Shown piece by piece: positions 12,498 through 20,697 of a DNA stretch of 32,268 nucleotides (position 1 is its first letter; each line of letters opens with the position of its first letter). Below the pieces are notes generated by a model. It saw only the letters and a program-made list of their open reading frames with translations. It was not told where the DNA came from and searched no databases. This DNA is from CAZCJU01 sp964562175. Lineage in GTDB: Bacteria > Bacillota > Clostridia > Oscillospirales > CAG-272. Position numbers and translations under genes: made by a program. Where the stretch lies: positions 1-32,268 of the forward strand of contig CAZLRV010000020.1 of the NCBI GenBank assembly GCA_964562175.1. The letters are read 5' to 3'.

Positions 12498-14534
12498 ATG
12501 TTTAAAAAAGGAAAATGGATATTCGATCCCGCCACGGCTCCGGACGGCTATACCGATTTTTTCGACAGCTTTGAGTACGGTACGGGGCGATGTATGTTGC
12601 GGATAAGTGCCGATTCGAGCTATTGCTGTTATATAAACGGCAAGCTCGTCGCATTCGGTCAATATGCCGATTATCCCCATTACAAAATAGGGGATGAGAT
12701 AGATATAAGCGAGTATTTGAGTGTCGGCACAAACAAAATGTACATAAATTTATGGTATTACGGAGTGGATTCTTCGACTTATATCAAGGCTCAAGCCGGC
12801 GTCGTGTATGAGATCGAGGGTGAGTCGGGAATGCTCGCTTACTCAAGCGAGCGTGTCCTGTGTCGCCCCTCGCCCGATTATGTAAGCGGCGAGCGGATAA
12901 TGATAAGTCCGCAGCTCGGCTTGACATATCATTACGACAACAGGGCCTATGACGGGTGCAGAGAATGGAAGAGCATCCCCGACGGCTGTCATCCTGCCTC
13001 CGAGGCGGATATAAAAACGGATAAAATACTGCCCGGACCCATCAAAAAACTCGTTTTATGCGACAGAGTCAAAAGCAGTGTGCTGTATGGGGGCGAATTC
13101 AAGTATATCGATACACAAGCACTTCCGAGCGAGAGAATGCAAAACGCATTTATATCACATACACCGACAGAGGGCGGTGTGATCAAGGCTCGATACGGTG
13201 AGGGCGTGTATATCGTCGTTGACCTTGGGGCGGAAACGGTCGGCTTTTTGGATATCGATATCGAGGTCGGGGAGGCTTGCACGGTGGATATAGGCTACGG
13301 CGAGCATCTGAGCGACGGACGTGTAAGAACGAGGATAGGTGTAAGAAATTTCGCTTGCACGCTTGAAGCGAGGGCAGGGCGAAACGAATACATGAATCCG
13401 CACCGTCGCTTCGGCTGTCGCTATCTTCAAATGTTTGTACGCTCAAAATACGTTAAGGTGAATTACCTCGGCATTCGCCCGACGGTGTATCCGCTTAAAA
13501 TAAAAAAATACGAGTGCGGAAACGTCTTGCGTGAGCGAATATACAAAACTTGCCAAAACACGCTCATATGCTGTATGCACGAGCATTACGAGGATTGCCC
13601 GTGGCGTGAGCAGGCACTTTATACGCTTGATTCGAGAAATCAAATGCTTTGCGGATATTATGCATTCGGCGAATACGAATTTGCCCGCTCATGCTTGAAG
13701 CTGATATCAAAGGGCGTTCGGGGCGACGGTCTGCTCTCGCTTTGCTTTCCCGCAGGGTGCGATCTGCCGATACCGTCGTTTTCACTCATATACTTTGTGC
13801 AAATGAGAGAGTACGCCGAATATTCGGGCGATCTCAGCCTTGCTCGCGAATGCTTTCCCATACTTGTCGGCTTGATCGATACGTTTACGAAAAATATGGA
13901 AAACGGTTTGCTCAACGCCTTCGGGGGCGAGGGAATATGGAATTTCTACGAATGGTCGCCCACTCTTGACGGTCACGGCGAAAGAAGCACGGCACCGGAA
14001 GCACCGCTGAATTGCTTTTTCATACTCGCACTTGAAAATATGGCTGAAATATGCCGTATGCTCGGGCGTGACGGGGATCACTACAAAGAGCTTGCCCGAG
14101 ATGTGCGCAAAAATATGAAAAAAGCCTTTTTCATTGAAGAAAAAGGACTTTTCGCAACATTTACCGATAGGTACAAAGATAAGATCTCCGTGCTTAACAA
14201 TGCGCTTTGCCTGCTCACCGGCTGCTTTGACGGTGAAAATAAGGAAAACGTCTTGAGTCTGCTCACCTCGGATAAGACGAAATACGGAGAGGATATCATA
14301 CCGAATACGCTGAGCATGAATTGCTTCCGATTCGATGCTCTTATCCGAGAGGACAGGGAAAAATATAAGGACGTGATACTCGGGGAGATAGATGAAACGT
14401 ATCTGAAAATGCTCTGCTGCGGCGCAACGTCGTTTTGGGAAACGGAGTCCGGCGAGTCCGACTTTTCGGGAGCCGGAAGCCTGTGCCACGGCTGGAGCGC
14501 ATTGCCTATATACTACTACGAGATACTCACTTGA
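12498..14534 (+). CDS. GH78-like alpha-L-rhamnosidase
   Basis: 678 residues. An N-terminal beta-rich segment (C-Y-I-N-G-K-L-V-A, as in the sugar-binding domain of these enzymes) leads to an (alpha/alpha)6 barrel. The GH78 signature is D-C-P-W-R-E-Q at 366-372, with further acid D378. Their spacing (0, +5, +12) equals that of the catalytic acids in Bacillus rhamnosidase B. A late S-F-W-E gives E648, the expected general base. It therefore probably removes terminal L-rhamnose. It is shorter than many GH78 enzymes and has no signal peptide, so it would act on imported small glycosides. The ATG at 12498 is preceded by GGAGG at 5 bases, which overrides starts 8 and 4 codons earlier. It abuts the convergent DUF4317 gene with no gap. 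Confidence 0.85.
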   Translation: MFKKGKWIFDPATAPDGYTDFFDSFEYGTGRCMLRISADSSYCCYINGKLVAFGQYADYPHYKIGDEIDISEYLSVGTNKMYINLWYYGVDSSTYIKAQAGVVYEIEGESGMLAYSSERVLCRPSPDYVSGERIMISPQLGLTYHYDNRAYDGCREWKSIPDGCHPASEADIKTDKILPGPIKKLVLCDRVKSSVLYGGEFKYIDTQALPSERMQNAFISHTPTEGGVIKARYGEGVYIVVDLGAETVGFLDIDIEVGEACTVDIGYGEHLSDGRVRTRIGVRNFACTLEARAGRNEYMNPHRRFGCRYLQMFVRSKYVKVNYLGIRPTVYPLKIKKYECGNVLRERIYKTCQNTLICCMHEHYEDCPWREQALYTLDSRNQMLCGYYAFGEYEFARSCLKLISKGVRGDGLLSLCFPAGCDLPIPSFSLIYFVQMREYAEYSGDLSLARECFPILVGLIDTFTKNMENGLLNAFGGEGIWNFYEWSPTLDGHGERSTAPEAPLNCFFILALENMAEICRMLGRDGDHYKELARDVRKNMKKAFFIEEKGLFATFTDRYKDKISVLNNALCLLTGCFDGENKENVLSLLTSDKTKYGEDIIPNTLSMNCFRFDALIREDREKYKDVILGEIDETYLKMLCCGATSFWETESGESDFSGAGSLCHGWSALPIYYYEILT

Positions 14535-15665
14535 TCATTTTATTTTAATGCTTACGCCGTTTACCTCAACACCCTCGGAGGCGGGAATGGTTATGTACTT
14601 TATTCCGTCTATTACCCTTGTTTCGACGATGCCGCTGTATTCGGGATCTACCGTTATCTTGACCTGCGGCGTGGTGAGGATGAACTTGTTACCGTCGATT
14701 ATGTTTTCGGGCTTTAGTGAGGCGTTTTTGCCGAAGCGTTCCGTGCATTCGGTGCAGAATTTTTCCGCTCTTTCATCATCGACGCCGCCCTCCTTCAAAA
14801 TGGAACCGACCTCGGCGACGGAAATGTCAAGCTCCTCGTTGTCCTTGCTTGCCTTATGCTCCTCTATTCGCTCTCTGAGCTGTTCGTGTACGGTCTGAAT
14901 GACCTCAAGGGAGCATTCGCTTTGCAGTGTATCGCCAAGCACGCTTGCAAAGGTCTGCTTTTGTTCACCTGCGGACATCGGTATATCGGTACCGAACAGC
15001 GCTTCTATCAAGCCCCCGTCAAGCGTTTCGGTGTCCTTGGTATAGTAAAGCGTTTTGTATATATTGGCACATCTGTCCTCAAATGCGGGAAACATAAAGC
15101 CGAGGGTGGGCGGGCAAACTATTTGATTGGACGGCTTTGTGCGGAATTTACCGTCGGGCGAGCTGTAGCCCAGCTCCGCACGCCCGTCCTTTACGGGGCA
15201 GACACAGCAAATAAAATAGGTGAATACCGTATCGGACTCCCCGTCCTCCTCGCCGTTTGCATCATGGTTCGGCACGTCGTATTTATCAAACGCCAAAAGA
15301 ATGAGATAATTGTTATCGTCAACTGTCAGAGCATCGATAACGGAGGAAAAAAGCTTCTCTCTCAGCTCCTTATCGCCCGACCCCGACTCACGCAGACGGC
15401 ACAGCAGCTCGTGCCGCTCCGAGTCCGTCACCTGAGAGGTGGAAAATTCTATTTCCATGAGATTGCGACCGTGTGTACCCGAGAGGGCTTTTTTCAGCAG
15501 AGCAAAATACTTATCCGCCTCAAGCTCCGACATCATTGCCGTTGACTCGTCAATATACGATATTACCTCTTTTTTGTCGTTTATGTAACAGCCGTAGATC
15601 TTGCCGATATTGTTTTTGTCGGTACTCATACGGCGGCGAAGCTGTTGTATATCCTTTTTATTCAT
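14535..15665 (-). CDS. DUF4317 domain-containing protein
   Basis: 376 residues, matching the full length of DUF4317 proteins found almost only in Clostridia. The N-terminus (N-K-K-D-I-Q-Q-L-R-R-R-M) and the central C-C-V-C-P-V-K-D-G region are typical. The C-terminal part carries short beta segments after a D/E-rich linker. No enzymatic motif, signal or membrane segment is visible, so it is probably cytosolic; the function is unknown. I chose the ATG at 15665 because AGAGGTGAT precedes it; a frame 19 codons longer would run into the promoter. The TGA directly abuts that of the rhamnosidase gene. Confidence 0.85.
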   Translation of the reverse strand: MNKKDIQQLRRRMSTDKNNIGKIYGCYINDKKEVISYIDESTAMMSELEADKYFALLKKALSGTHGRNLMEIEFSTSQVTDSERHELLCRLRESGSGDKELREKLFSSVIDALTVDDNNYLILLAFDKYDVPNHDANGEEDGESDTVFTYFICCVCPVKDGRAELGYSSPDGKFRTKPSNQIVCPPTLGFMFPAFEDRCANIYKTLYYTKDTETLDGGLIEALFGTDIPMSAGEQKQTFASVLGDTLQSECSLEVIQTVHEQLRERIEEHKASKDNEELDISVAEVGSILKEGGVDDERAEKFCTECTERFGKNASLKPENIIDGNKFILTTPQVKITVDPEYSGIVETRVIDGIKYITIPASEGVEVNGVSIKIK

Positions 15666-15693
15666 AATATCACCTCTGTATTTTATACGCTCG

Positions 15694-15722
15694 ATTATAC
15701 GCCGACCGAGCTGTAAAATCAA
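15694..15722 (-). promoter_or_regulatory. Sigma-A promoter of the DUF4317 gene
   Basis: On the minus strand, -35 TTGATT (15722-15717) and -10 TATAAT (15699-15694), 17-base spacer, about 29 bases before the chosen ATG. It supports that start. Confidence 0.72.
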
Positions 15723-15838
15723 CGCTTATGTTGTAAATTTAATTGCCCGTTGCGGAAAAATTCGACGAATATAGCTGTTTTTTATAAAATTCGCACAGAA
15801 TAAAATCGAAAATAAAAATATTTTTGTCGTGGCGTTAC

Positions 15839-15867
15839 TTGACAAATCGCGTGCGTGCGTGTATAAT
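15839..15867 (+). promoter_or_regulatory. Consensus sigma-A promoter of the liv operon
   Basis: -35 TTGACA (15839-15844) and -10 TATAAT (15862-15867) with a 17-base spacer. All twelve bases are consensus. The spacer holds a GTGC repeat. A GAGGAG ribosome site at 15893-15898 follows, then the binding-protein ATG. Confidence 0.88.
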
Positions 15868-15907
15868 AAAAATATAATTATTTATAATTATCGAGGAGAA
15901 AAAAAGA

Positions 15908-17050
15908 ATGAAAAAAATTCTTTCGCTTTTGCTTGTCCTTTTGATGGTAACGGCAGCTTTTTCGGGCTGTTCATCAAAAGCAGACCCCAATAAGCTTGCT
16001 ATCGGCATGATAGGACCGCTTACGGGTGATACGGCAATGTACGGCAAGGCAGTACAGTACGGTATGGAGATCGCAGTTGAAGAGATCAACGCAAAGGGCG
16101 GTCTGCAGATCGATTTCAAGTATCAGGACGACGAAAACGACGTTGAAAAAGCAAAGAACGCATATAACGCCCTCAAGGATTGGGGAATGCAGATACTCGC
16201 CGGCACCGTTACGACGAAGCCCGCTTGCGCAATAGCTCCCCTTTGCAATCAGGACAAAATATTTATGCTTACTCCCTCCGCATCTGCGGATGAGGTGGTA
16301 AAGGGATATGACAACGTATTCCAAATGTGCTTTACCGACCCTAACCAGGGTACGGCTTCGGCTCAGCTTATGGCAGACAAGAAGCTCGGCGAGAAGATCG
16401 GTATAATCTACGACAGCTCAAGCGCATATTCCGACGGTATTTACAAGTCCTTCAAGGAAAAAGCGACAGCACTTGGACTTAACATAGTATGCGAGCAGTC
16501 GTTTACCGATGCGAACAAGAGCGACCTTAAAACTCAGGTAACAAAATGCAAGGATGTCGGAGCGGATCTCGTATTCCTTCCCATCTATGCGACAGAGGCT
16601 TCGCAGATACTCAAATGTGCCAAAGATATCGCCTATGCACCCATGTTCTTCGGTTGCGACGGTATGGACGGTATACTTGAGGTGGAGGGCTTCGACAAGA
16701 GCATTGCCGAGGGTCTTATAATGATGACGCCCTTTGCGGCAGATGACGGACGTGAGATAACGAACTCGTTCGTTGAAAAGTACAAGGAAAAGGCAAACGG
16801 CGAGATACCCAACCAGTTTGCGGCTGACGGCTACGATGTTATCTATGCAATATATCAAGCGGCAACCGCAGCCGGCATAAACGGACAGACTGCCCCCGAT
16901 GAGGCTTCAAAACTTCTCACCGAGCAGTTTAAGAAGATGGAATTTGAGGGACTTACCGCAACGGGCAAAATGACATGGGAAGAAAGCGGAAAAGTTTCCA
17001 AAACACCTACCGCCGTTGTTATCAAGAACGGTAAATACGAGAATATGTAA
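15908..17050 (+). CDS. livJ: Branched-chain amino acid ABC transporter, substrate-binding lipoprotein
   Basis: A 380-residue type I periplasmic-binding-fold protein tethered to the outer face of the membrane. The signal ends at lipobox F-S-G-C (C21). The mature start (I-G-M-I-G-P-L-T-G-D) and the later Q-M-A-D-K-K-L-G-type helices are characteristic of Leu/Ile/Val-binding proteins. It captures branched-chain amino acids, or related solutes, and delivers them to the LivHM permease. It is first in a five-gene transporter operon behind a perfect promoter. A 12-base-pair hairpin separates it from the permease genes, which would allow more binding protein than permease. Ligand specificity cannot be fixed by eye; amides, urea or other amino acids remain possible. 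Confidence 0.92.
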   Translation: MKKILSLLLVLLMVTAAFSGCSSKADPNKLAIGMIGPLTGDTAMYGKAVQYGMEIAVEEINAKGGLQIDFKYQDDENDVEKAKNAYNALKDWGMQILAGTVTTKPACAIAPLCNQDKIFMLTPSASADEVVKGYDNVFQMCFTDPNQGTASAQLMADKKLGEKIGIIYDSSSAYSDGIYKSFKEKATALGLNIVCEQSFTDANKSDLKTQVTKCKDVGADLVFLPIYATEASQILKCAKDIAYAPMFFGCDGMDGILEVEGFDKSIAEGLIMMTPFAADDGREITNSFVEKYKEKANGEIPNQFAADGYDVIYAIYQAATAAGINGQTAPDEASKLLTEQFKKMEFEGLTATGKMTWEESGKVSKTPTAVVIKNGKYENM

Positions 17051-17080
17051 TTTCGGAGCAAAACAATAAGCTCTTTACGA

Positions 17081-17108
17081 CCGTTACGGGCATTTTTGCC
17101 CGTAACGG
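17081..17108 (+). terminator. Intercistronic hairpin between the binding protein and permease genes
   Basis: A perfect 12-base stem (17081-17092 with 17097-17108) and a TTTT loop, in the 156-base gap inside the liv operon. There is no U-run after it, so partial termination or protection of the upstream mRNA from 3' decay is more likely than a full stop. Confidence 0.7.
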
Positions 17109-17206
17109 CTTCGTCAATTATATGCTACGGCACTCTGTGAGAGAGGATGTGTGGGACATACGTCTTTTTTCACAGATTGCCGTGCGGATAGTCGTGGAGA
17201 ATGGTA

Positions 17207-18082
17207 ATGAATGTAATTCAATATTTGGTAAACGGACTCAGTATAGGCTCCGTATACGCTATAATAGCTCTCGGCTATACCATGGTTTACGGTATTGCCA
17301 AGATGCTGAATTTCGCACACGGTGACGTTATTATGATCGGTGCGTATGTTTCGTTCTGCGTAACGACATATATGAACCTTTCACCCGTTATTTCCGTTGT
17401 TGCCGCAGTCGTCGTTTGTACTGCTTTGGGCGTGGCGATAGAGGCTGTAGCTTATCGCCCTCTGCGCGGAGCATCGAGCCTTGCCGTGCTTATTACGGCG
17501 ATCGGCGTGAGTTATTTTCTGCAAAACTCCGCACAGCTCATCTGGTCGGCAAGCTCAAAAAGCTTTAAGAGCATAATCGGCTTCGGCAGTATTTCGCTGT
17601 TCGGTATCAACATAAACTCCGAGGTCATCATCACCATAGCGGTGTCGGTCGTTATTATGATATTGCTTACGCTGTTTACGAGCAAGACACGTATGGGTAA
17701 GGCAATGCGCGCCGTATCGGAGGACAGAGATGCGGCACAGCTTATGGGCATAAATGTAAACAGAACGATATCGCTTACCTTTGCGATAGGCTCCGCACTT
17801 GCGGCAATAGCGGGTATATTGCTCTGCTGTTCATATCCGACGCTTCAGCCGACGACAGGCTCAATGCCCGGTATAAAGGCGTTTACGGCGGCGGTGCTTG
17901 GCGGTATAGGCTCGATCCCGGGTGCCATGATAGGCGGTCTGTTCTTGGGAATAATAGAGGTGCTGAGCAAGAGCTATATTTCGACTCAGTTCAGCGATGC
18001 GATAGTTTTTGCGGTGCTTATCATCGTTTTGATAGTAAAGCCTTCGGGTCTGCTCGGCAAAAATATTCGGGAAAAGGTGTGA
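17207..18082 (+). CDS. livH: Branched-chain amino acid ABC transporter permease, LivH type
   Basis: A 291-residue integral membrane protein with about eight hydrophobic segments. It starts with the family's G-L-S-I-G-S-V-Y-A-I-I-A-L-G-Y and contains the cytoplasmic E-D-R-D-A-A-Q-L-M-G-I coupling loop at about residues 170-180, which contacts the ATPases. It forms the channel with LivM. I chose the ATG at 17207 because GGAG lies 7 bases before it; an ATG two codons earlier is too close to that site. The stop is 10 bases before the LivM start. Confidence 0.92.
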   Translation: MNVIQYLVNGLSIGSVYAIIALGYTMVYGIAKMLNFAHGDVIMIGAYVSFCVTTYMNLSPVISVVAAVVVCTALGVAIEAVAYRPLRGASSLAVLITAIGVSYFLQNSAQLIWSASSKSFKSIIGFGSISLFGININSEVIITIAVSVVIMILLTLFTSKTRMGKAMRAVSEDRDAAQLMGINVNRTISLTFAIGSALAAIAGILLCCSYPTLQPTTGSMPGIKAFTAAVLGGIGSIPGAMIGGLFLGIIEVLSKSYISTQFSDAIVFAVLIIVLIVKPSGLLGKNIREKV

Positions 18083-18092
18083 GGTGAGTGCA

Positions 18093-19163
18093 ATGAGTAC
18101 CGGAAAAAATATCTTTTCCAAAATAAACAAAAAAACAACATTTACTTATGCGGGCGTTATAGCGGCTTATATCATAATACAGGCATTGTCAGGCTCGCTC
18201 TCGTATTCGATAAAAGGTCAGCTCGTGCCGATATGTGCGTATATCGTGCTTGCTCTCTCCCTTAACCTTGTTGTGGGTATTTCGGGTGAGCTTAGCTTGG
18301 GTCACGCCGGCTTCATGGGTATCGGCGCATTTACCGGCGTAACGGTGGCTACGATGATCCAAGGCTCGGTGGGCAACGATATCGTAAAGCTTATAATCGC
18401 AATGCTTATAGGCGGTATAATGGCGGGCATCTTCGGCTTTATCATCGGTATTCCCGTAATGCGTCTTAACGGCGACTACCTTGCGATAGTGACACTCGCT
18501 TTCGGTGAGATTCTTAAAAATATAATAGGTAATATATACGTTGCATACGATAACGGCTCGCTCCGCTTTGCACTGAACAGTGACAAGCTGCAGCTGTCGG
18601 AGAACGGAAAAATGATAATCAACGGCGCAATGGGTGCGACGGGCGTTAAAACGATATCGACATTCACCGTCGGTGCGGTGCTTGTACTGTTTACGCTGTT
18701 CGTTATTTTCAATCTCGTAAACTCGAAAGAGGGTCGTGCGATAAAAGCGATAAGAGATAACAGAATAGCGGCGGAGAGCGTCGGAATAAACGTAACGGCA
18801 TACAGAATAAAGGCGTTCGTGGTTTCCGCAGCGTTGGCGGGCATGGCAGGCGCTTTGTACGGTCTTAATCTGAATACGGTCGATACATCGAAGTTCGGCT
18901 TTAATACCTCGATAAATATCCTCGTTTATGTCGTTCTCGGCGGTATGGGCAACATTCCCGGTACGATAATCGCAACGGTAGTCCTGTATATGCTTCCCGA
19001 AGCAATGCGCGGTCTTGAGGATTACAGAATGATACTGTACTCGGTGGTTCTTATACTCGTTATGCTCTTTACGTGGTCGCCTAAGCTCAAGAGCTTCAAG
19101 GAGTCGGTAAAGAAAACAATCAACGGTATATTCAAAAAGGGAGGCAAGGTCGAAAATGAATGA
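18093..19163 (+). CDS. livM: Branched-chain amino acid ABC transporter permease, LivM type
   Basis: A 356-residue membrane permease with eight to ten hydrophobic segments. Family landmarks include N-L-V-V-G-I-S-G-E-L-S-L-G-H-A-G-F near the start and the coupling segment R-A-I-K-A-I-R-D-N-R-I-A-A-E-S-V-G-I. It pairs with LivH. I prefer ATG 18093, which has GAGGTG at 6 bases, over a GTG three codons upstream. The 3' end overlaps the LivG start by 8 bases, indicating translational coupling. The C-terminus is unusually Lys-rich. Confidence 0.92.
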   Translation: MSTGKNIFSKINKKTTFTYAGVIAAYIIIQALSGSLSYSIKGQLVPICAYIVLALSLNLVVGISGELSLGHAGFMGIGAFTGVTVATMIQGSVGNDIVKLIIAMLIGGIMAGIFGFIIGIPVMRLNGDYLAIVTLAFGEILKNIIGNIYVAYDNGSLRFALNSDKLQLSENGKMIINGAMGATGVKTISTFTVGAVLVLFTLFVIFNLVNSKEGRAIKAIRDNRIAAESVGINVTAYRIKAFVVSAALAGMAGALYGLNLNTVDTSKFGFNTSINILVYVVLGGMGNIPGTIIATVVLYMLPEAMRGLEDYRMILYSVVLILVMLFTWSPKLKSFKESVKKTINGIFKKGGKVENE

Positions 19164-19995
19164 GTATTCAAAAAAGGTCGTTGAGGTATCAAGCAAATCG
19201 ATCTTGCGTGAGCAGGATGCGGACAAACAGCCCGTGCTTGAGGTGACCAACCTCGGTATAGATTTCGGCGGTCTTACCGCCGTTGACAGCTTCGATATAA
19301 CTGTCGGACCGACTGAAATATCGGGTCTTATAGGTCCAAACGGCGCAGGTAAGACGACTATATTCAATTTGCTTACCAATGTGTACCAGCCGACAAGAGG
19401 CTCCATACTTCTCAACGGTGTTGATACACGTGGCAAAACAACGGCGCAAGTCAATAAAATGGGCATTGCGAGAACATTCCAAAACATTCGTCTGTTTAAT
19501 CAAATGACGGCGCTTGACAACGTCAAGGTCGGAATGCATAACACGATAAAATGCTCGTTTGCATCCTCTGTATTAAAGCTTCCGACGTATTTCACCTCCG
19601 AGCGACAGGCAAACAAAAAGGCGATGGAGCTGCTTGAGTTTTTGGGTCTGGGAGATATAGCAAACGCAAAGGCGGGAGATCTGCCCTACGGTATACAAAG
19701 ACGACTTGAGATTGCAAGAGCGCTTGCGACGGATCCGTCGATAATACTGCTTGACGAGCCTGCGGCGGGTATGAACCCGAGCGAGACCGCAGAGCTGACA
19801 CGGCAGATAAGAATGATAAGAGACAATTTCCATATCGCCATATTCCTGATAGAGCATGATATGAGCCTTGTAATGAACGTCTGCGAGGCGATAGTTGTTG
19901 TAAATTACGGCAAGATAATCGCAAAGGGAACACCGGAGCAGATAAAGAACGACCCCGCCGTTATTGAGGCGTATCTGGGCAGAAAGGACGATTGA
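19156..19995 (+). CDS. livG: Branched-chain amino acid ABC transporter ATPase, LivG type
   Basis: A 279-residue cytosolic ATPase. Walker A is G-P-N-G-A-G-K-T-T (60-68), the signature is L-P-Y-G-I-Q-R-R-L-E, and Walker B is I-I-L-L-D-E-P-A-A-G-M-N-P, followed by the H-loop E-H-D-M. The LivG-type A-G-M-N-P ending distinguishes it from LivF. There is an N-terminal extension of about 25 polar residues before the first strand. The start overlaps livM by 8 bases, with GGGAGG about 11 bases ahead. It acts as a heterodimer with LivF. Confidence 0.93.
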   Translation: MNEYSKKVVEVSSKSILREQDADKQPVLEVTNLGIDFGGLTAVDSFDITVGPTEISGLIGPNGAGKTTIFNLLTNVYQPTRGSILLNGVDTRGKTTAQVNKMGIARTFQNIRLFNQMTALDNVKVGMHNTIKCSFASSVLKLPTYFTSERQANKKAMELLEFLGLGDIANAKAGDLPYGIQRRLEIARALATDPSIILLDEPAAGMNPSETAELTRQIRMIRDNFHIAIFLIEHDMSLVMNVCEAIVVVNYGKIIAKGTPEQIKNDPAVIEAYLGRKDD

Positions 19996-19996
19996 A

Positions 19997-20695
19997 ATGC
20001 TTAAAATAGATAATATTCATGTATATTACGGTGCAATACACGCAATAAAGGGCGTTTCGTTTGAAGTAAAAGAGGGCGAGATAGTCGCACTTATAGGAGC
20101 AAACGGAGCGGGCAAAAGTACGATACTCAAAACGGTATCGGGCTTGCTTCATCCCAAGTCGGGCAGTATATCGTTTATGGGCAAGGACATAACGCATATG
20201 GAGTCGCACAAGCTGATACATCACGGCTTGGCACACGTTCCGGAGGGACGCCGCATATTCCTTCAAATGACGGTTCAGGAAAATCTTGAAATGGGTGCGT
20301 TTATACGCAAGGATTCCGTAAGCGATGACCTTGAAATGCTCTTTGAAAAATTCCCCCGACTTAAGGAAAGACGCAAGCAGATAGCCGGCACGCTCTCCGG
20401 CGGTGAGCAACAGATGCTTGCAATGAGCCGCGCCTTGATGAGCAGACCGAAGCTTATAATGCTTGACGAGCCGTCGATGGGACTTGCTCCGATATTGGTA
20501 GATCAGATATTCGACATGGTAAAGGAGTTAAACCAAGGCAAAACAACCATATTGCTCGTTGAGCAGAATGCAAGCAAGGCACTTAAAATAGCGGATAGGG
20601 CATATGTGCTTGAAACGGGTAAGATAACGCTCTCCGGTACGGGTGAGGAGCTTTCACAAAGCGACGAAGTGAAAAAGGCGTATCTCGGGGGTTAA
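19997..20695 (+). CDS. livF: Branched-chain amino acid ABC transporter ATPase, LivF type
   Basis: A 232-residue ATPase partner of LivG. Walker A is G-A-N-G-A-G-K-S-T (34-42), the signature L-S-G-G-E-Q-Q-M-L-A, and Walker B L-I-M-L-D-E-P-S-M-G-L-A-P, typical of LivF. The ATG at 19997 begins the family's usual first residues and comes one base after the livG stop; a longer frame starting inside livG has no support. The lipoprotein gene begins two bases after its stop. Confidence 0.93.
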   Translation: MLKIDNIHVYYGAIHAIKGVSFEVKEGEIVALIGANGAGKSTILKTVSGLLHPKSGSISFMGKDITHMESHKLIHHGLAHVPEGRRIFLQMTVQENLEMGAFIRKDSVSDDLEMLFEKFPRLKERRKQIAGTLSGGEQQMLAMSRALMSRPKLIMLDEPSMGLAPILVDQIFDMVKELNQGKTTILLVEQNASKALKIADRAYVLETGKITLSGTGEELSQSDEVKKAYLGG

Positions 20696-20697
20696 GC

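Noticed and set aside
18189..19487. A 432-codon minus-strand frame opposite livM and livG
   Set aside because: It is composed mainly of Tyr-, His- and Arg-rich shadow sequence, with no ribosome site, and it spans two clear transporter genes.
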